Assembly (NCBI GenBank): GCA_017938925.1
Contig: JAGBAO010000001.1
Span: 1 to 64,000 of the forward strand
Source of the DNA: Bacteroidales bacterium
Lineage (GTDB): Bacteria > Bacteroidota > Bacteroidia > Bacteroidales > UBA932
Length of the DNA stretch: 64,000 bases
Reading direction: 5' to 3'
Numbering within the stretch: the first letter of the stretch is position 1; each line of letters starts with the position of its first letter. A program made the translations under genes and the position numbers. Below, in pieces: positions 8,530-16,782 of this stretch. The notes below the pieces were generated by a model. The model made no database searches, was not told the origin of the DNA, and saw only the letters and a list, made by a program, of their open reading frames with translations.

Positions 8530-9840
8530 TCAAGCCTCGGCACTACCCTCTTTCATTCCCCAAAGGGAAAGAATCAGGACTGCACCCACTACCGCAAGAC
8601 CTCCCATGGTGATGAATATCCAGCTCCAGCCGCCGAACCTGTCGGCAAGGGCACCGAATCCGACACCTGTGATGATGGTACTGAGATAGCTCATGAATCC
8701 GATGAGACCTACAGCGGAAGAAGCCGCCTTCTTTGTGGCTATATTGGCCGCAGTCACTCCCAGAAGTGCCTGAGGGCCATAGATGAGGAAGCCGGCAAGA
8801 GCCAGGAGTACAAGGAAAAATATAGGCTGTCCTGCATCCTGAAGGAAGTGAAGGCCAATTAGACATGCCGCGACGAGTCCCATTTCTATAGCACACACTC
8901 TCTGAGACTTGCTCTTGAAGAACTTGTCCGAGATATATCCGGCACAAAGCATTCCGGCACAGCCTGCGACTTCAAATATAGCTACCGTCCATCCTGTGAG
9001 TTCCTTGCTGAGCCCCATGTCCGAAAGCATCGACGGGCCCCAGTCGAGAATGGCGAAACGGACGATATAGACAAAGAGATCCGTAACTGCAAGCACCCAG
9101 ATGACCGGATTAAGGAAGACCTTCTTCATCAGGAACTGCTTGAAGGCTTTCGGATCTTTCTGCTCGCTGTCATCAAGTTCGCCTTTCACCTTCGGGAGTT
9201 CAGGCAGGCCGACTGACTTCGGCGTATCCCTCAGTGTGATGATTATAAAGAATATTCCCACAAATGCGATAGCCGCAGGCACCCAGAAGCAGAGCTGCCA
9301 CCTGGTGAGATATCCGCATATCACCGCCACCACAAATGCACCTACAGAGTGTGAGGTGTTCCAGATACTCATCTTCGTCGCGAGCTCCTTCGGTGGCACC
9401 CAGCTCACCATCAGATGGTTGCATGGAGCAAAGCCACAACCCTGGAATATCTGGTTTACGATATACAGCACGGCCATGACTATCACCATACCCCGGATGA
9501 AGCCCTCCCCTTCGGCAGAGCCGGTAAAGAAAGTGCTTATCTTGTCCGCAAATCCGAACAGAACACTTGTCAGGACACAGACAGAAAGGCCGATCACCAG
9601 ATGCCAACGGGCATTTGTACGGTCTGCAAGAATACCGTTGAGAAACTTGGACAAGCCATAGATAAGTCCGCCAAGGGTCATGATAATACCGAAGCTGGCG
9701 TTGGAAATGCCATACTCCTGATTGAGAAGCGGAATGGCGAAGGAGAAGTTCTTTCTGACGAAATAGAACATGGCATAACCTATCATCGAGCAGATGATGA
9801 CACGCCACTGCCAGTATTTGAATCGTTTTTCTGTCTGCAT
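8530..9840 (-). CDS. GlpT/UhpT-family organophosphate:phosphate antiporter
   Basis: 436 aa inner-membrane MFS protein with about 12 membrane segments. The N-terminus [20 protein letters not shown] and the DRTNARW loop after the third helix resemble GlpT, UhpT and UhpC. Family members exchange glycerol-3-phosphate or hexose-6-phosphate for inorganic phosphate. It is the last gene of an operon with mtlD and a GDPD lipoprotein (11-base gap), so the likely cargo is the phosphate ester released by the GDPD enzyme: glycerol-3-phosphate, or mannitol-1-phosphate if mtlD is a functional partner. Family is secure, substrate inferred. Confidence 0.85.
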   Translation of the reverse strand: MQTEKRFKYWQWRVIICSMIGYAMFYFVRKNFSFAIPLLNQEYGISNASFGIIMTLGGLIYGLSKFLNGILADRTNARWHLVIGLSVCVLTSVLFGFADKISTFFTGSAEGEGFIRGMVIVMAVLYIVNQIFQGCGFAPCNHLMVSWVPPKELATKMSIWNTSHSVGAFVVAVICGYLTRWQLCFWVPAAIAFVGIFFIIITLRDTPKSVGLPELPKVKGELDDSEQKDPKAFKQFLMKKVFLNPVIWVLAVTDLFVYIVRFAILDWGPSMLSDMGLSKELTGWTVAIFEVAGCAGMLCAGYISDKFFKSKSQRVCAIEMGLVAACLIGLHFLQDAGQPIFFLVLLALAGFLIYGPQALLGVTAANIATKKAASSAVGLIGFMSYLSTIITGVGFGALADRFGGWSWIFITMGGLAVVGAVLILSLWGMKEGSAEA

Positions 9841-9851
9841 GATATAAAGTT

Positions 9852-10826
9852 TCAGTTAGCTAAATCTCTCAATTCCTTCCTTGAAAGCGGAAGACCTATG
9901 AAGTTGGTGGGATAATCTGTCTCGATGATATCCGGCATGGCCATCAGGTCGTGAAGGTAGCCGGGCGTCCTGTCCTCTTCCTTCTTCAGCTTGTCAGTCG
10001 AGCCTGCGATAGAGGTCATGAGCATGACACCCTGCTCATGCAGTCTGTCATAGATTTCCTTCATCCTCGGATCCACATGCAGCCTGACATAGGCCATGAT
10101 ATAATTCCACGGGATAGGAGACTTGTCATATGCCTCATAATGTTCCGGCTTGCTTATCTCGACACAGAACATGACATTGCGAATACCCTTGTTCCAATAG
10201 AACTCCGCCTCCTCTATCGAGCGCACGCTCAGCATGATGTTGTTGTACATCGACCAGTCGCCGCCCGGGAGAAGCTGCCTTGCATAATATTCCAGAGCAC
10301 CTCTCTTCTCCTCTTCCGGAACTCCCTTGGTGTTGATATACTTGTTGTCAAAATTGAACACGCATCTGTCCTTTCCCCACTCAAGAATATCCTTCAGTTT
10401 CTGGATCTTATAAGGTGTCACATTCTTCTTCCTGTCGACAAGATTGAACTGCTGGAGCTCTTCATAAGTGTAATCGGACACCAGGCCCTTTCCGGTAGTC
10501 GTCCTGTCAAGCGTCAGATCGTGCATCAGGACAAGCACGCTGTCCTTGGTAAAGCTGAAATCCACTTCAAAGAATGAGTGCATCATCGAGAGAGTCTTCT
10601 CGCAGGACTCCAGGCAGTTTTCAGGATAGCCATCCATCATGCCTCCCCTGTGGCTGCTGATGATGATGTCACGTTCAGGGTGATATGTAAAATACGATTG
10701 CAGCTGTTCGATGGAATTGATATCCACCGTGTTATCCTCCTGTATCTGAAAGGAAGGCCTGTACTCGGATGATGTGCAGGCTCCTGCAAGAAGGGCTGCT
10801 GCAATAATGATTGCAGGAATTCTCAT
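9852..10826 (-). CDS. Glycerophosphodiester phosphodiesterase lipoprotein
   Basis: 324 aa with an N-terminal lipobox (ALLAGAC, Cys17), so anchored to a membrane outside the cytoplasm. GDPD-fold motifs are SSHRGG, PENCLES, the metal-binding FEVDF and LMHDLTLDRTTTG. The family hydrolyses glycerophosphodiesters to glycerol-3-phosphate and an alcohol, and some members act on teichoic acids. It lies 6 bases after mtlD and 11 before the antiporter, suggesting that the phosphate ester it frees outside the inner membrane is imported by the antiporter and oxidised in the cytoplasm. Confidence 0.9.
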   Translation of the reverse strand: MRIPAIIIAAALLAGACTSSEYRPSFQIQEDNTVDINSIEQLQSYFTYHPERDIIISSHRGGMMDGYPENCLESCEKTLSMMHSFFEVDFSFTKDSVLVLMHDLTLDRTTTGKGLVSDYTYEELQQFNLVDRKKNVTPYKIQKLKDILEWGKDRCVFNFDNKYINTKGVPEEEKRGALEYYARQLLPGGDWSMYNNIMLSVRSIEEAEFYWNKGIRNVMFCVEISKPEHYEAYDKSPIPWNYIMAYVRLHVDPRMKEIYDRLHEQGVMLMTSIAGSTDKLKKEEDRTPGYLHDLMAMPDIIETDYPTNFIGLPLSRKELRDLAN

Positions 10827-10832
10827 GACTAT

Positions 10833-11978
10833 TTATTTTAAAGCATCGTATGCACAAAGTATCTCTCCTACAAGCGGAGCACCTGATTCAAGTCCGGTGA
10901 ATTGCTCCACTGCCTTTTCCAGTCCCTGCTCTGCTATCACCTGGCGCATCTGCACGCTTTGAGGATCTTCTGGATTGTCATAATGCAGGGCGGCTGCAAT
11001 GCCCTTGACAAGGTTCCGGGTATCGAAGCCATACTGACGTGCTGTCAGGGTCGGCTTGATAAGCCTGTCATTTGCGGAGAGTTTTCTGAGCGGTTCGCGT
11101 CCGACACGGGTCACATCGTCCTGAAGATGAGGGTTCCTGAATCGACCAAGAATCTTGTCGATATATGCAAAATGAGCATCATGGTCAAAACCATATTTGG
11201 CGACAAGTCCTTCACCGCTTTCCTGCATGGCAGCCTTCACCACAGCCAGTATTTCAGGATCGGAGATGCTTTCCTCTATAGTCCTGTGTCCCTTGAGTCT
11301 GCCCAGGTATGCAGTGATTGCATGACCTGTATTCAATGTGAACAGCTTGCGCTCCACGTATGCAATCAGATTGTCCGCAAGGTTCATTCCGGCGATCTGC
11401 GGCATCTCTCCCTTGATTGAGGCACGCTCGACATTCCACTCATAAAATTTCTCCACGACGACATCGATCGGGTTCTCGCTCTTGATAGGCGGAACAATGC
11501 GGTCCACAGAGCAATCCGGGAATCCCACATATTCATCCGCGTACTGCTTCTGCAGGTCACTCAGATGTCCATAGACATGTTCCTTAAGCTGAGTGGAAGC
11601 GCGAAGACCGTTTTCGCATGCTATGACATTCAGACATTCCTTCACTCCGTCGCTGCAGCGCTGGGCGATACCAGCCGCAAGAGCTCCTGCTATACGAGGC
11701 AGTATCGTAAGGCCTACAGCCGTAGTTACAATCTGAGCCTGGGCGATTTCCTGCACAAGCTGAGGGCTGCGCGAATCCACAGCCGATATGTTGGTGATCT
11801 TGATTTCCGTGCACTCGGTATCCATGATACGCACCACATATTCCTTGTCTTCATTGATCTTTCCGACCACTGTCTCATTGACATCGGCAAAAACGACATG
11901 GTAGCCGTTTTCGGCGAGAACCGCCCCGATAAATCCGCGTCCGATATTTCCGGCGCCGAACTGAATTGCTTTCTTCAT
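10833..11978 (-). CDS. mtlD: Mannitol-1-phosphate 5-dehydrogenase
   Basis: 381 aa, the usual family length. Oxidises mannitol-1-phosphate to fructose-6-phosphate with NAD. The N-terminus MKKAIQFGAGNIGRGFIG carries the Rossmann motif; the catalytic region includes LFTLNTGHAITAYLGRLKG. The ATG at 11978 is preferred to the one at 11987, because the promoter at 12000-12030 places transcription start within a few bases of the latter. It leads an operon with the GDPD lipoprotein and the antiporter. In PTS bacteria the substrate comes from mannitol uptake through a PTS; no PTS or mannitol kinase gene is present in this window. Confidence 0.9.
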   Translation of the reverse strand: MKKAIQFGAGNIGRGFIGAVLAENGYHVVFADVNETVVGKINEDKEYVVRIMDTECTEIKITNISAVDSRSPQLVQEIAQAQIVTTAVGLTILPRIAGALAAGIAQRCSDGVKECLNVIACENGLRASTQLKEHVYGHLSDLQKQYADEYVGFPDCSVDRIVPPIKSENPIDVVVEKFYEWNVERASIKGEMPQIAGMNLADNLIAYVERKLFTLNTGHAITAYLGRLKGHRTIEESISDPEILAVVKAAMQESGEGLVAKYGFDHDAHFAYIDKILGRFRNPHLQDDVTRVGREPLRKLSANDRLIKPTLTARQYGFDTRNLVKGIAAALHYDNPEDPQSVQMRQVIAEQGLEKAVEQFTGLESGAPLVGEILCAYDALK

Positions 11979-11999
11979 AGTAATCATTATAAAATCTTA

Positions 12000-12030
12000 C
12001 AAAGATATTTATTTTTATATAACATTCAAA
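12000..12030 (-). promoter_or_regulatory. Full Bacteroidota promoter for mtlD (-33 TTTG, 19 bp, -7 TATCTTTG)
   Basis: On the minus strand TTTG (12027-12030) is followed after exactly 19 bases by TATCTTTG (12000-12007), the textbook Bacteroides -33/-7 arrangement. Transcription would start near 11993, about 15 bases before the mtlD ATG at 11978. Confidence 0.8.
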
Positions 12031-12044
12031 TCCCTGATTATCTG

Positions 12045-12071
12045 AAAAGAGGACAGCCATCGCCATCCTCT
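12045..12071 (-). terminator. Possible weak terminator after the Big2 lipoprotein gene
   Basis: On the minus strand AGAGGA (12066-12071) pairs with TCCTCT (12048-12053) and is followed by a short T run. The stem is only 6 bp, so this is tentative. It falls 11 bases after the last gene of the SusC/D locus and just before the mtlD promoter, where a terminator is expected. Confidence 0.4.
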
Positions 12072-12081
12072 CGAAAAAACA

Positions 12082-13641
12082 CTACTGTATTTCGCCGTCA
12101 TATACCAGGACATTGGCATAACGCCTGGTGCCTGGGCCGTTATGACAGGCGAAACCCAGATACAGTCTTCCGTTCTTGATCTTGAGACTTTCCGCTTCCG
12201 CATATCCCTTGTCAGTAAGTCCGAAGGTCTTCAGATCTGCCTTATCGGACACCGCCATGACTTCTGTACGCGGCACCACTATGTCGCCACCATAAGTAAA
12301 TGTAGTCAGATAGGCTTTCGAATAATATTCACTTCCATCCTCGACTGCATTTCCTTCGTAGAAATATATGTAGTCACCTACAACCTCATGTCCCTGATGA
12401 GAATAGGAATACACATCCGTGTCCTTGTTCACGCCGGCCGGGATGGAGAAGCCGGCAAGAGGCTCACACTCGCTCAGATCGCGCGACTCAGGCACTGTCT
12501 TATCCAGAGTCTGGCCTTCGACTTTCATCGTGACATCAATATTCTTTTCCGGAAGAGCCATGACCTGATCGAGGTCAAATACCCGGAAATTTCTATTGCC
12601 GCCCTTGCGCGTACCCAAAAGCAATCTCTTCGATTCAAAATCCACAGACACCTGAAGGTCATATTCTCCGGTACCGGTGAGGAAGAATGTCTGTCCCGCA
12701 GAATGCTCAAAAAGAGTACCCGCAGCAAACTTCACACGAGAGAACGAAAGGTTGTCTCCGTATTCACCGTTGGTCTCGACACCGTTGCTTCCAAGCCAGA
12801 TATAGTCCCCGTCGGCAGCTCTTTCTACAGAAAATTGAGTACCATGTCCGAAATATCTCATGGTCATATACTGAGTTCCGGCGGATTGTCCGGCTCCATC
12901 AGCACGACATATCACAACATCTTTTCCGTCAGGAGACACCTGAGAATAATACATCACTCCATCAGGCATTATGTCAAATCCCTGCATGATCCTATACTCG
13001 TGACACAACAGGACATTCTTACTGTATATCAATGAGTTGGACAGCGGATTAGCCAACGCGTTCCTGAAATCCCAAGGATTTTTGCCCACACAGCTGATCC
13101 TGCAGCTTGCCGAGTAGGTCTTGTAGGATACCGTGATTGCAGCCTCGCCTTCCGACACATAAGACACCTTGCCTGACTCATCCACAACAGCGATATCATC
13201 ATCTGATGAGCTCCACTGCAACACAGCTGACTCATCGGCCGGCTGAAGTGTCGCCGTAAGCACGGTCTCCGATCCCGGTGTCATGAACACCTTGTTCCTG
13301 TCCAGCTTGATGCCGGCCGTGGAGACAACACAGGAGCGGCGGTAGCTTCCCCACATTGCAGTGACCGTGGCCGTGCCGTCAGACACCAGCATAACCAGTC
13401 CGTCCTGACTGACAGTGGCAATGCTTTCGTCCGAGGAGAACCACCGGAATGTGACCGGTGCATCTTCAGGACGCACCGACGCCACGAGCTGATGAGACTC
13501 ACCCACATCCAGATACAGTTCCATGGTATCAAGGTAGAGTGCGGTGATCTGTATCTTTTCCTCGACGCAGGAGGTCAGGGCAGACACCGCAAATGCGATG
13601 ACTGCCAGGACCGGAATATTTTTCAAATTCAAAGACTTCAT
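12082..13641 (-). CDS. Surface lipoprotein with two bacterial Ig-like (Big2) domains
   Basis: 519 aa. Signal peptide and lipobox ALTSC put the lipid on Cys25. Two Big2-type repeats follow (about 30-105 and 110-190), each with the WSSDDxIAxV / GxATVT pattern. The C-terminal 320 residues (from about DFRNALANPLSN) contain repeated YYSQVSPDG- and LLLGTRKGGN-like strands that suggest a beta-propeller, perhaps of the helveticin J type; that reading is tentative. As the last gene of the SusC/D locus it occupies the place of a surface glycan-binding protein. It has no recognised catalytic motif. Confidence 0.8.
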   Translation of the reverse strand: MKSLNLKNIPVLAVIAFAVSALTSCVEEKIQITALYLDTMELYLDVGESHQLVASVRPEDAPVTFRWFSSDESIATVSQDGLVMLVSDGTATVTAMWGSYRRSCVVSTAGIKLDRNKVFMTPGSETVLTATLQPADESAVLQWSSSDDDIAVVDESGKVSYVSEGEAAITVSYKTYSASCRISCVGKNPWDFRNALANPLSNSLIYSKNVLLCHEYRIMQGFDIMPDGVMYYSQVSPDGKDVVICRADGAGQSAGTQYMTMRYFGHGTQFSVERAADGDYIWLGSNGVETNGEYGDNLSFSRVKFAAGTLFEHSAGQTFFLTGTGEYDLQVSVDFESKRLLLGTRKGGNRNFRVFDLDQVMALPEKNIDVTMKVEGQTLDKTVPESRDLSECEPLAGFSIPAGVNKDTDVYSYSHQGHEVVGDYIYFYEGNAVEDGSEYYSKAYLTTFTYGGDIVVPRTEVMAVSDKADLKTFGLTDKGYAEAESLKIKNGRLYLGFACHNGPGTRRYANVLVYDGEIQ

Positions 13642-13660
13642 ATGATTCTCAACTTAATGA

Positions 13661-14965
13661 TTATTCAACTGCCGACACTTTCCACGTTCCTTTCAGACGG
13701 GTTGAACCTCCGCCACCTGTCGTGATTGTATTGTTAAGTGTTATACGGACATCTGCACAAACTCTTGCGCGTATGTAAAGATTGCCGTCTGAAATTCTCG
13801 AAGGCATAGTGAAGGTTGACGAGAAATCTCCCTTGGTGCTGTCGTCCACCGCATCCTGAGCCTGGACATGATATGAGACATTCATCTCCACCCCGTCAAT
13901 TGTCACTGACTTGGTCTGACTGCCGCCACAAGTGGTCCATGATTCACCATCTGCGGAATACTCGATAAGGAAGAATGCAGCAGACGAGCCGGAACCGTTG
14001 ATACTTCCCTCGACCTTGATTGTCCTTCCTTCCTGAAGGTTCTTGACAGGAATGGTCATAAGCCAACAGTCATCCATGTAGAAGCCCTTGATGTAGATAT
14101 GTCCGTTGTTATATCCCCATCCGTTCATAGCCGCCGCTGTCTTGCCTGCCGCTTCCACGGCGGTAATCCGCGCAGCACCATCCTGATTGTCAGATTTTAC
14201 ATAATGTTCTGCCCCTTTCCACTCCGGCTTTGCCGCTTCAAGAGCAGCCACATCGTCGGCACTTCCCTTGGCATCCTTGAAGGTCCACACCACAGGAAGT
14301 CCTTCCAGAACCTTTTCGTCTGCTCCGTAGACCTTTGCACCGGCAGAGGCCACCTGAACTCCATCCACACTTGCGCTTATCGTTATATTTCCATTCCCGG
14401 AAGGTGTTCCTGAAACCGGTATCTCAATATTTCCGGCATCCTCACCAAGCTGAACTGAAACAGGACTGATTTCAAGTCCCGATACAGTGCCAGACACCTC
14501 GCATGTCACCTCCACGTTTTCGTCACCGATCGTATTGGAATATGGGAGATTCAGCATCGCACTGACGATTTCATTCTCCACAAGATCACCGGTCAATGTC
14601 AGCTCTCCCCACACAACGGTTCCGTCGGCCTGAGATACCGTTATCGGATACTGCTTCCCACCGTTTTCAAGATATATGGTTGCAGTGCGCTCCGCCCCTC
14701 TGTTTACGGCAGCATTCACGGATATGAATTCCATACTTCCGTCGCCAACTCCTTCAGAAGGGGTCGTGGACACCCACTCGGAACCCTCAGGCACCACTGT
14801 CTTCCAGGCTCCCAGACACCTGAGAGTGATCTTTCTGTTATTTTCCCTCGGCGTATCAAATCTTACCACATCGGTTTCCCTTACCAGATATTCTTCCTCA
14901 TTCTGGCAGGATCCGACTGATATGACAGCAGCCAAAGCACAGATAGCTATCAATATTCTTTTCAT
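13661..14965 (-). CDS. BACON-like surface lipoprotein following SusD
   Basis: 434 aa from the ATG at 14965, giving MKRILIAICALAAVISVGSC with the lipidated Cys at 20; a second ATG lies three codons upstream. An N-terminal BACON-like Ig module (about 25-110, with the W-x-x-x-x-P-x-x-x-x-x-G pattern and VSQADG) precedes a further Ig-like module and a C-terminal beta-sandwich of about 190 residues rich in Trp and Gly. Genes just after SusD typically encode surface glycan-binding proteins; that is the inferred role. No enzyme motif is seen. Confidence 0.78.
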   Translation of the reverse strand: MKRILIAICALAAVISVGSCQNEEEYLVRETDVVRFDTPRENNRKITLRCLGAWKTVVPEGSEWVSTTPSEGVGDGSMEFISVNAAVNRGAERTATIYLENGGKQYPITVSQADGTVVWGELTLTGDLVENEIVSAMLNLPYSNTIGDENVEVTCEVSGTVSGLEISPVSVQLGEDAGNIEIPVSGTPSGNGNITISASVDGVQVASAGAKVYGADEKVLEGLPVVWTFKDAKGSADDVAALEAAKPEWKGAEHYVKSDNQDGAARITAVEAAGKTAAAMNGWGYNNGHIYIKGFYMDDCWLMTIPVKNLQEGRTIKVEGSINGSGSSAAFFLIEYSADGESWTTCGGSQTKSVTIDGVEMNVSYHVQAQDAVDDSTKGDFSSTFTMPSRISDGNLYIRARVCADVRITLNNTITTGGGGSTRLKGTWKVSAVE

Positions 14966-14984
14966 GATTTCCATTATTTATGAT

Positions 14985-16781
14985 TTACCAACCAGGATTC
15001 TGCCCGAGAGCAGGATTGTCATTTATCGCACTTGTAGGGATCGGACGGACATATTTCTTGTCATCCCATTTGCGGATCATGTTCACATAACAGTTGAGAT
15101 AGCCCTGAGTTCCACCTGTGAGAAGATTCTCTGTTCCCACCTCTATATATGTCACACCTGCTTTTCCTGAAGAAGGTTTCTGTTCCACAAAGCAGACATC
15201 ATCCTTTCCGTTCCCGTCAAGGTCATAAGTCTTGCCTAATTCTCCCACATATATTCCATACCAAGGCTGTTCGAAAAGCTTGCCCATGGACCATCTCATG
15301 ACATCATCATAGCGAAGGTCTTCGAGAAGAAGCTCGACTCCTCTTTCCCTGCGTACCTCAAGGACATACATATCCGTCACTGTGTCAAGGAAATACTGCT
15401 GCATATACGGATCGGCAGAAGTCGGCATATCTCCGGAGACTCCAGCTCTTTCACGCAGAGGACGTATTGTCCTGTTCCATACTTCCGCATCCATTTCTCC
15501 AAGTTCCGCCTTGGCCTCCGCATAGTCAAGAAGCACTTCAGCATATCTGATGATCGGGATGCAGGTACCGCAAGGGGAAGTGTTCTTGTCAAGCGAAGCA
15601 TCATCAATCACCCATTTGATCGGATGATATCCTGTCACGCAGTAAACAAAGTCTGGAGCGTAATTGACAGTCTTTCCTGACTCATTCTTCCTGGTATATC
15701 CCGGATGACGGACACTTTGTGCCAGACGCAGGTCGCGGCCTGCAAACTCTGAGGTAAAGGGAACCTTGTCATAACCTTCCTTATCAGTGAAACGGCTGCC
15801 GTCGAGATTGAGATAGGTGTTTACAAACTGCTTTGTAAGCGACAAGCTGCCGTACTGCATGTTGGTAAAGGTGTTGTTCAATGTATGGGTGACATTCAGA
15901 GCCGTATTATAGACCCGAGCCCAGATGACCTCGTCAGTATGCACCCTTTCGCTGATGAACAGTTCCCTGTACTGACTTGCCTTGTCATCTGATTTATGCA
16001 GGCCATACAGGCCGCTGCCCATCAAAGCTTCGCAGGCGCTGATGCACTCACGGAGATAATTCCTGCTCTCATCCTTGGTCCAAGGCTGGCCGGTGGACGG
16101 ATCAAAGGCATGGTACTTCCTGAATGTTCCTTCATACAAGCATATACGGGCCTTCATGGCCAAAGCTATGTTCTTTGTAATCCTTACGGAATTGACCGCC
16201 AGCTTTTCGTCATACAGGCAATGTTCGCAGGCATAATTGATGTCCTCCAGTACCTTCTGCATGACAAACTCGCGGGAATCCCTGCCTTTGTAAAGAGCCT
16301 CCTTGTCGCTCTCGTCTATCAGACTGTCATAAAAAGGCACTGCACCAAAGGTCTTCACCTTGTTCCAATAGAAATAAGCCCTCCAGAAACGTGCGACACC
16401 CTCATAGTGGGCAAGCACCTCCTCGCTTACCTCTGCCTGACGGAAATTGGCAAGGAAGTAGTTTATATTGCGCAGGTCCTCCCAGCTTCCGACGCTCCAG
16501 CCGCTCTGATCGTCTGCATCATAATTGTCAGTCAGATATTGCCACTCGCCACGCCATGCCATGTAGTCCGACTTGTCATCTCCGGTAGCTACGCTTTCCG
16601 CTGTCGGGATCATGGTCTGAAGGAAGCCGTTCGCATAGGTTTCCAGGTCATTTTCTGTTTTGAAATATGACGGGGCATCGATGGCATTCGGATTTCCCTT
16701 GGACAGGAAGTCCTCGCAGGAAGTCATTGCCGCCACCATCAGCACTATTGTGATCACATATTTATTCATAGTCATCTTCAT
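14985..16781 (-). CDS. SusD-family nutrient-binding outer-membrane lipoprotein
   Basis: 598 aa with lipobox AMTSC and the typical SusD opening CEDFLSKGNPNAID. The N-terminal TPR helices (EGVARFWRAYFYWNKVKTFG) and the SusD/RagB C-terminal region (IPIIRYAEVLLDYAEAKAELG, then LRYDDVMRW) are clear. SusD proteins form the lid of the SusC transporter and bind the incoming ligand at the cell surface. The start codon is one base past the SusC stop, so the pair is translationally linked. The ligand cannot be read from sequence. Confidence 0.95.
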   Translation of the reverse strand: MKMTMNKYVITIVLMVAAMTSCEDFLSKGNPNAIDAPSYFKTENDLETYANGFLQTMIPTAESVATGDDKSDYMAWRGEWQYLTDNYDADDQSGWSVGSWEDLRNINYFLANFRQAEVSEEVLAHYEGVARFWRAYFYWNKVKTFGAVPFYDSLIDESDKEALYKGRDSREFVMQKVLEDINYACEHCLYDEKLAVNSVRITKNIALAMKARICLYEGTFRKYHAFDPSTGQPWTKDESRNYLRECISACEALMGSGLYGLHKSDDKASQYRELFISERVHTDEVIWARVYNTALNVTHTLNNTFTNMQYGSLSLTKQFVNTYLNLDGSRFTDKEGYDKVPFTSEFAGRDLRLAQSVRHPGYTRKNESGKTVNYAPDFVYCVTGYHPIKWVIDDASLDKNTSPCGTCIPIIRYAEVLLDYAEAKAELGEMDAEVWNRTIRPLRERAGVSGDMPTSADPYMQQYFLDTVTDMYVLEVRRERGVELLLEDLRYDDVMRWSMGKLFEQPWYGIYVGELGKTYDLDGNGKDDVCFVEQKPSSGKAGVTYIEVGTENLLTGGTQGYLNCYVNMIRKWDDKKYVRPIPTSAINDNPALGQNPGW

Positions 16782-16782
16782 A

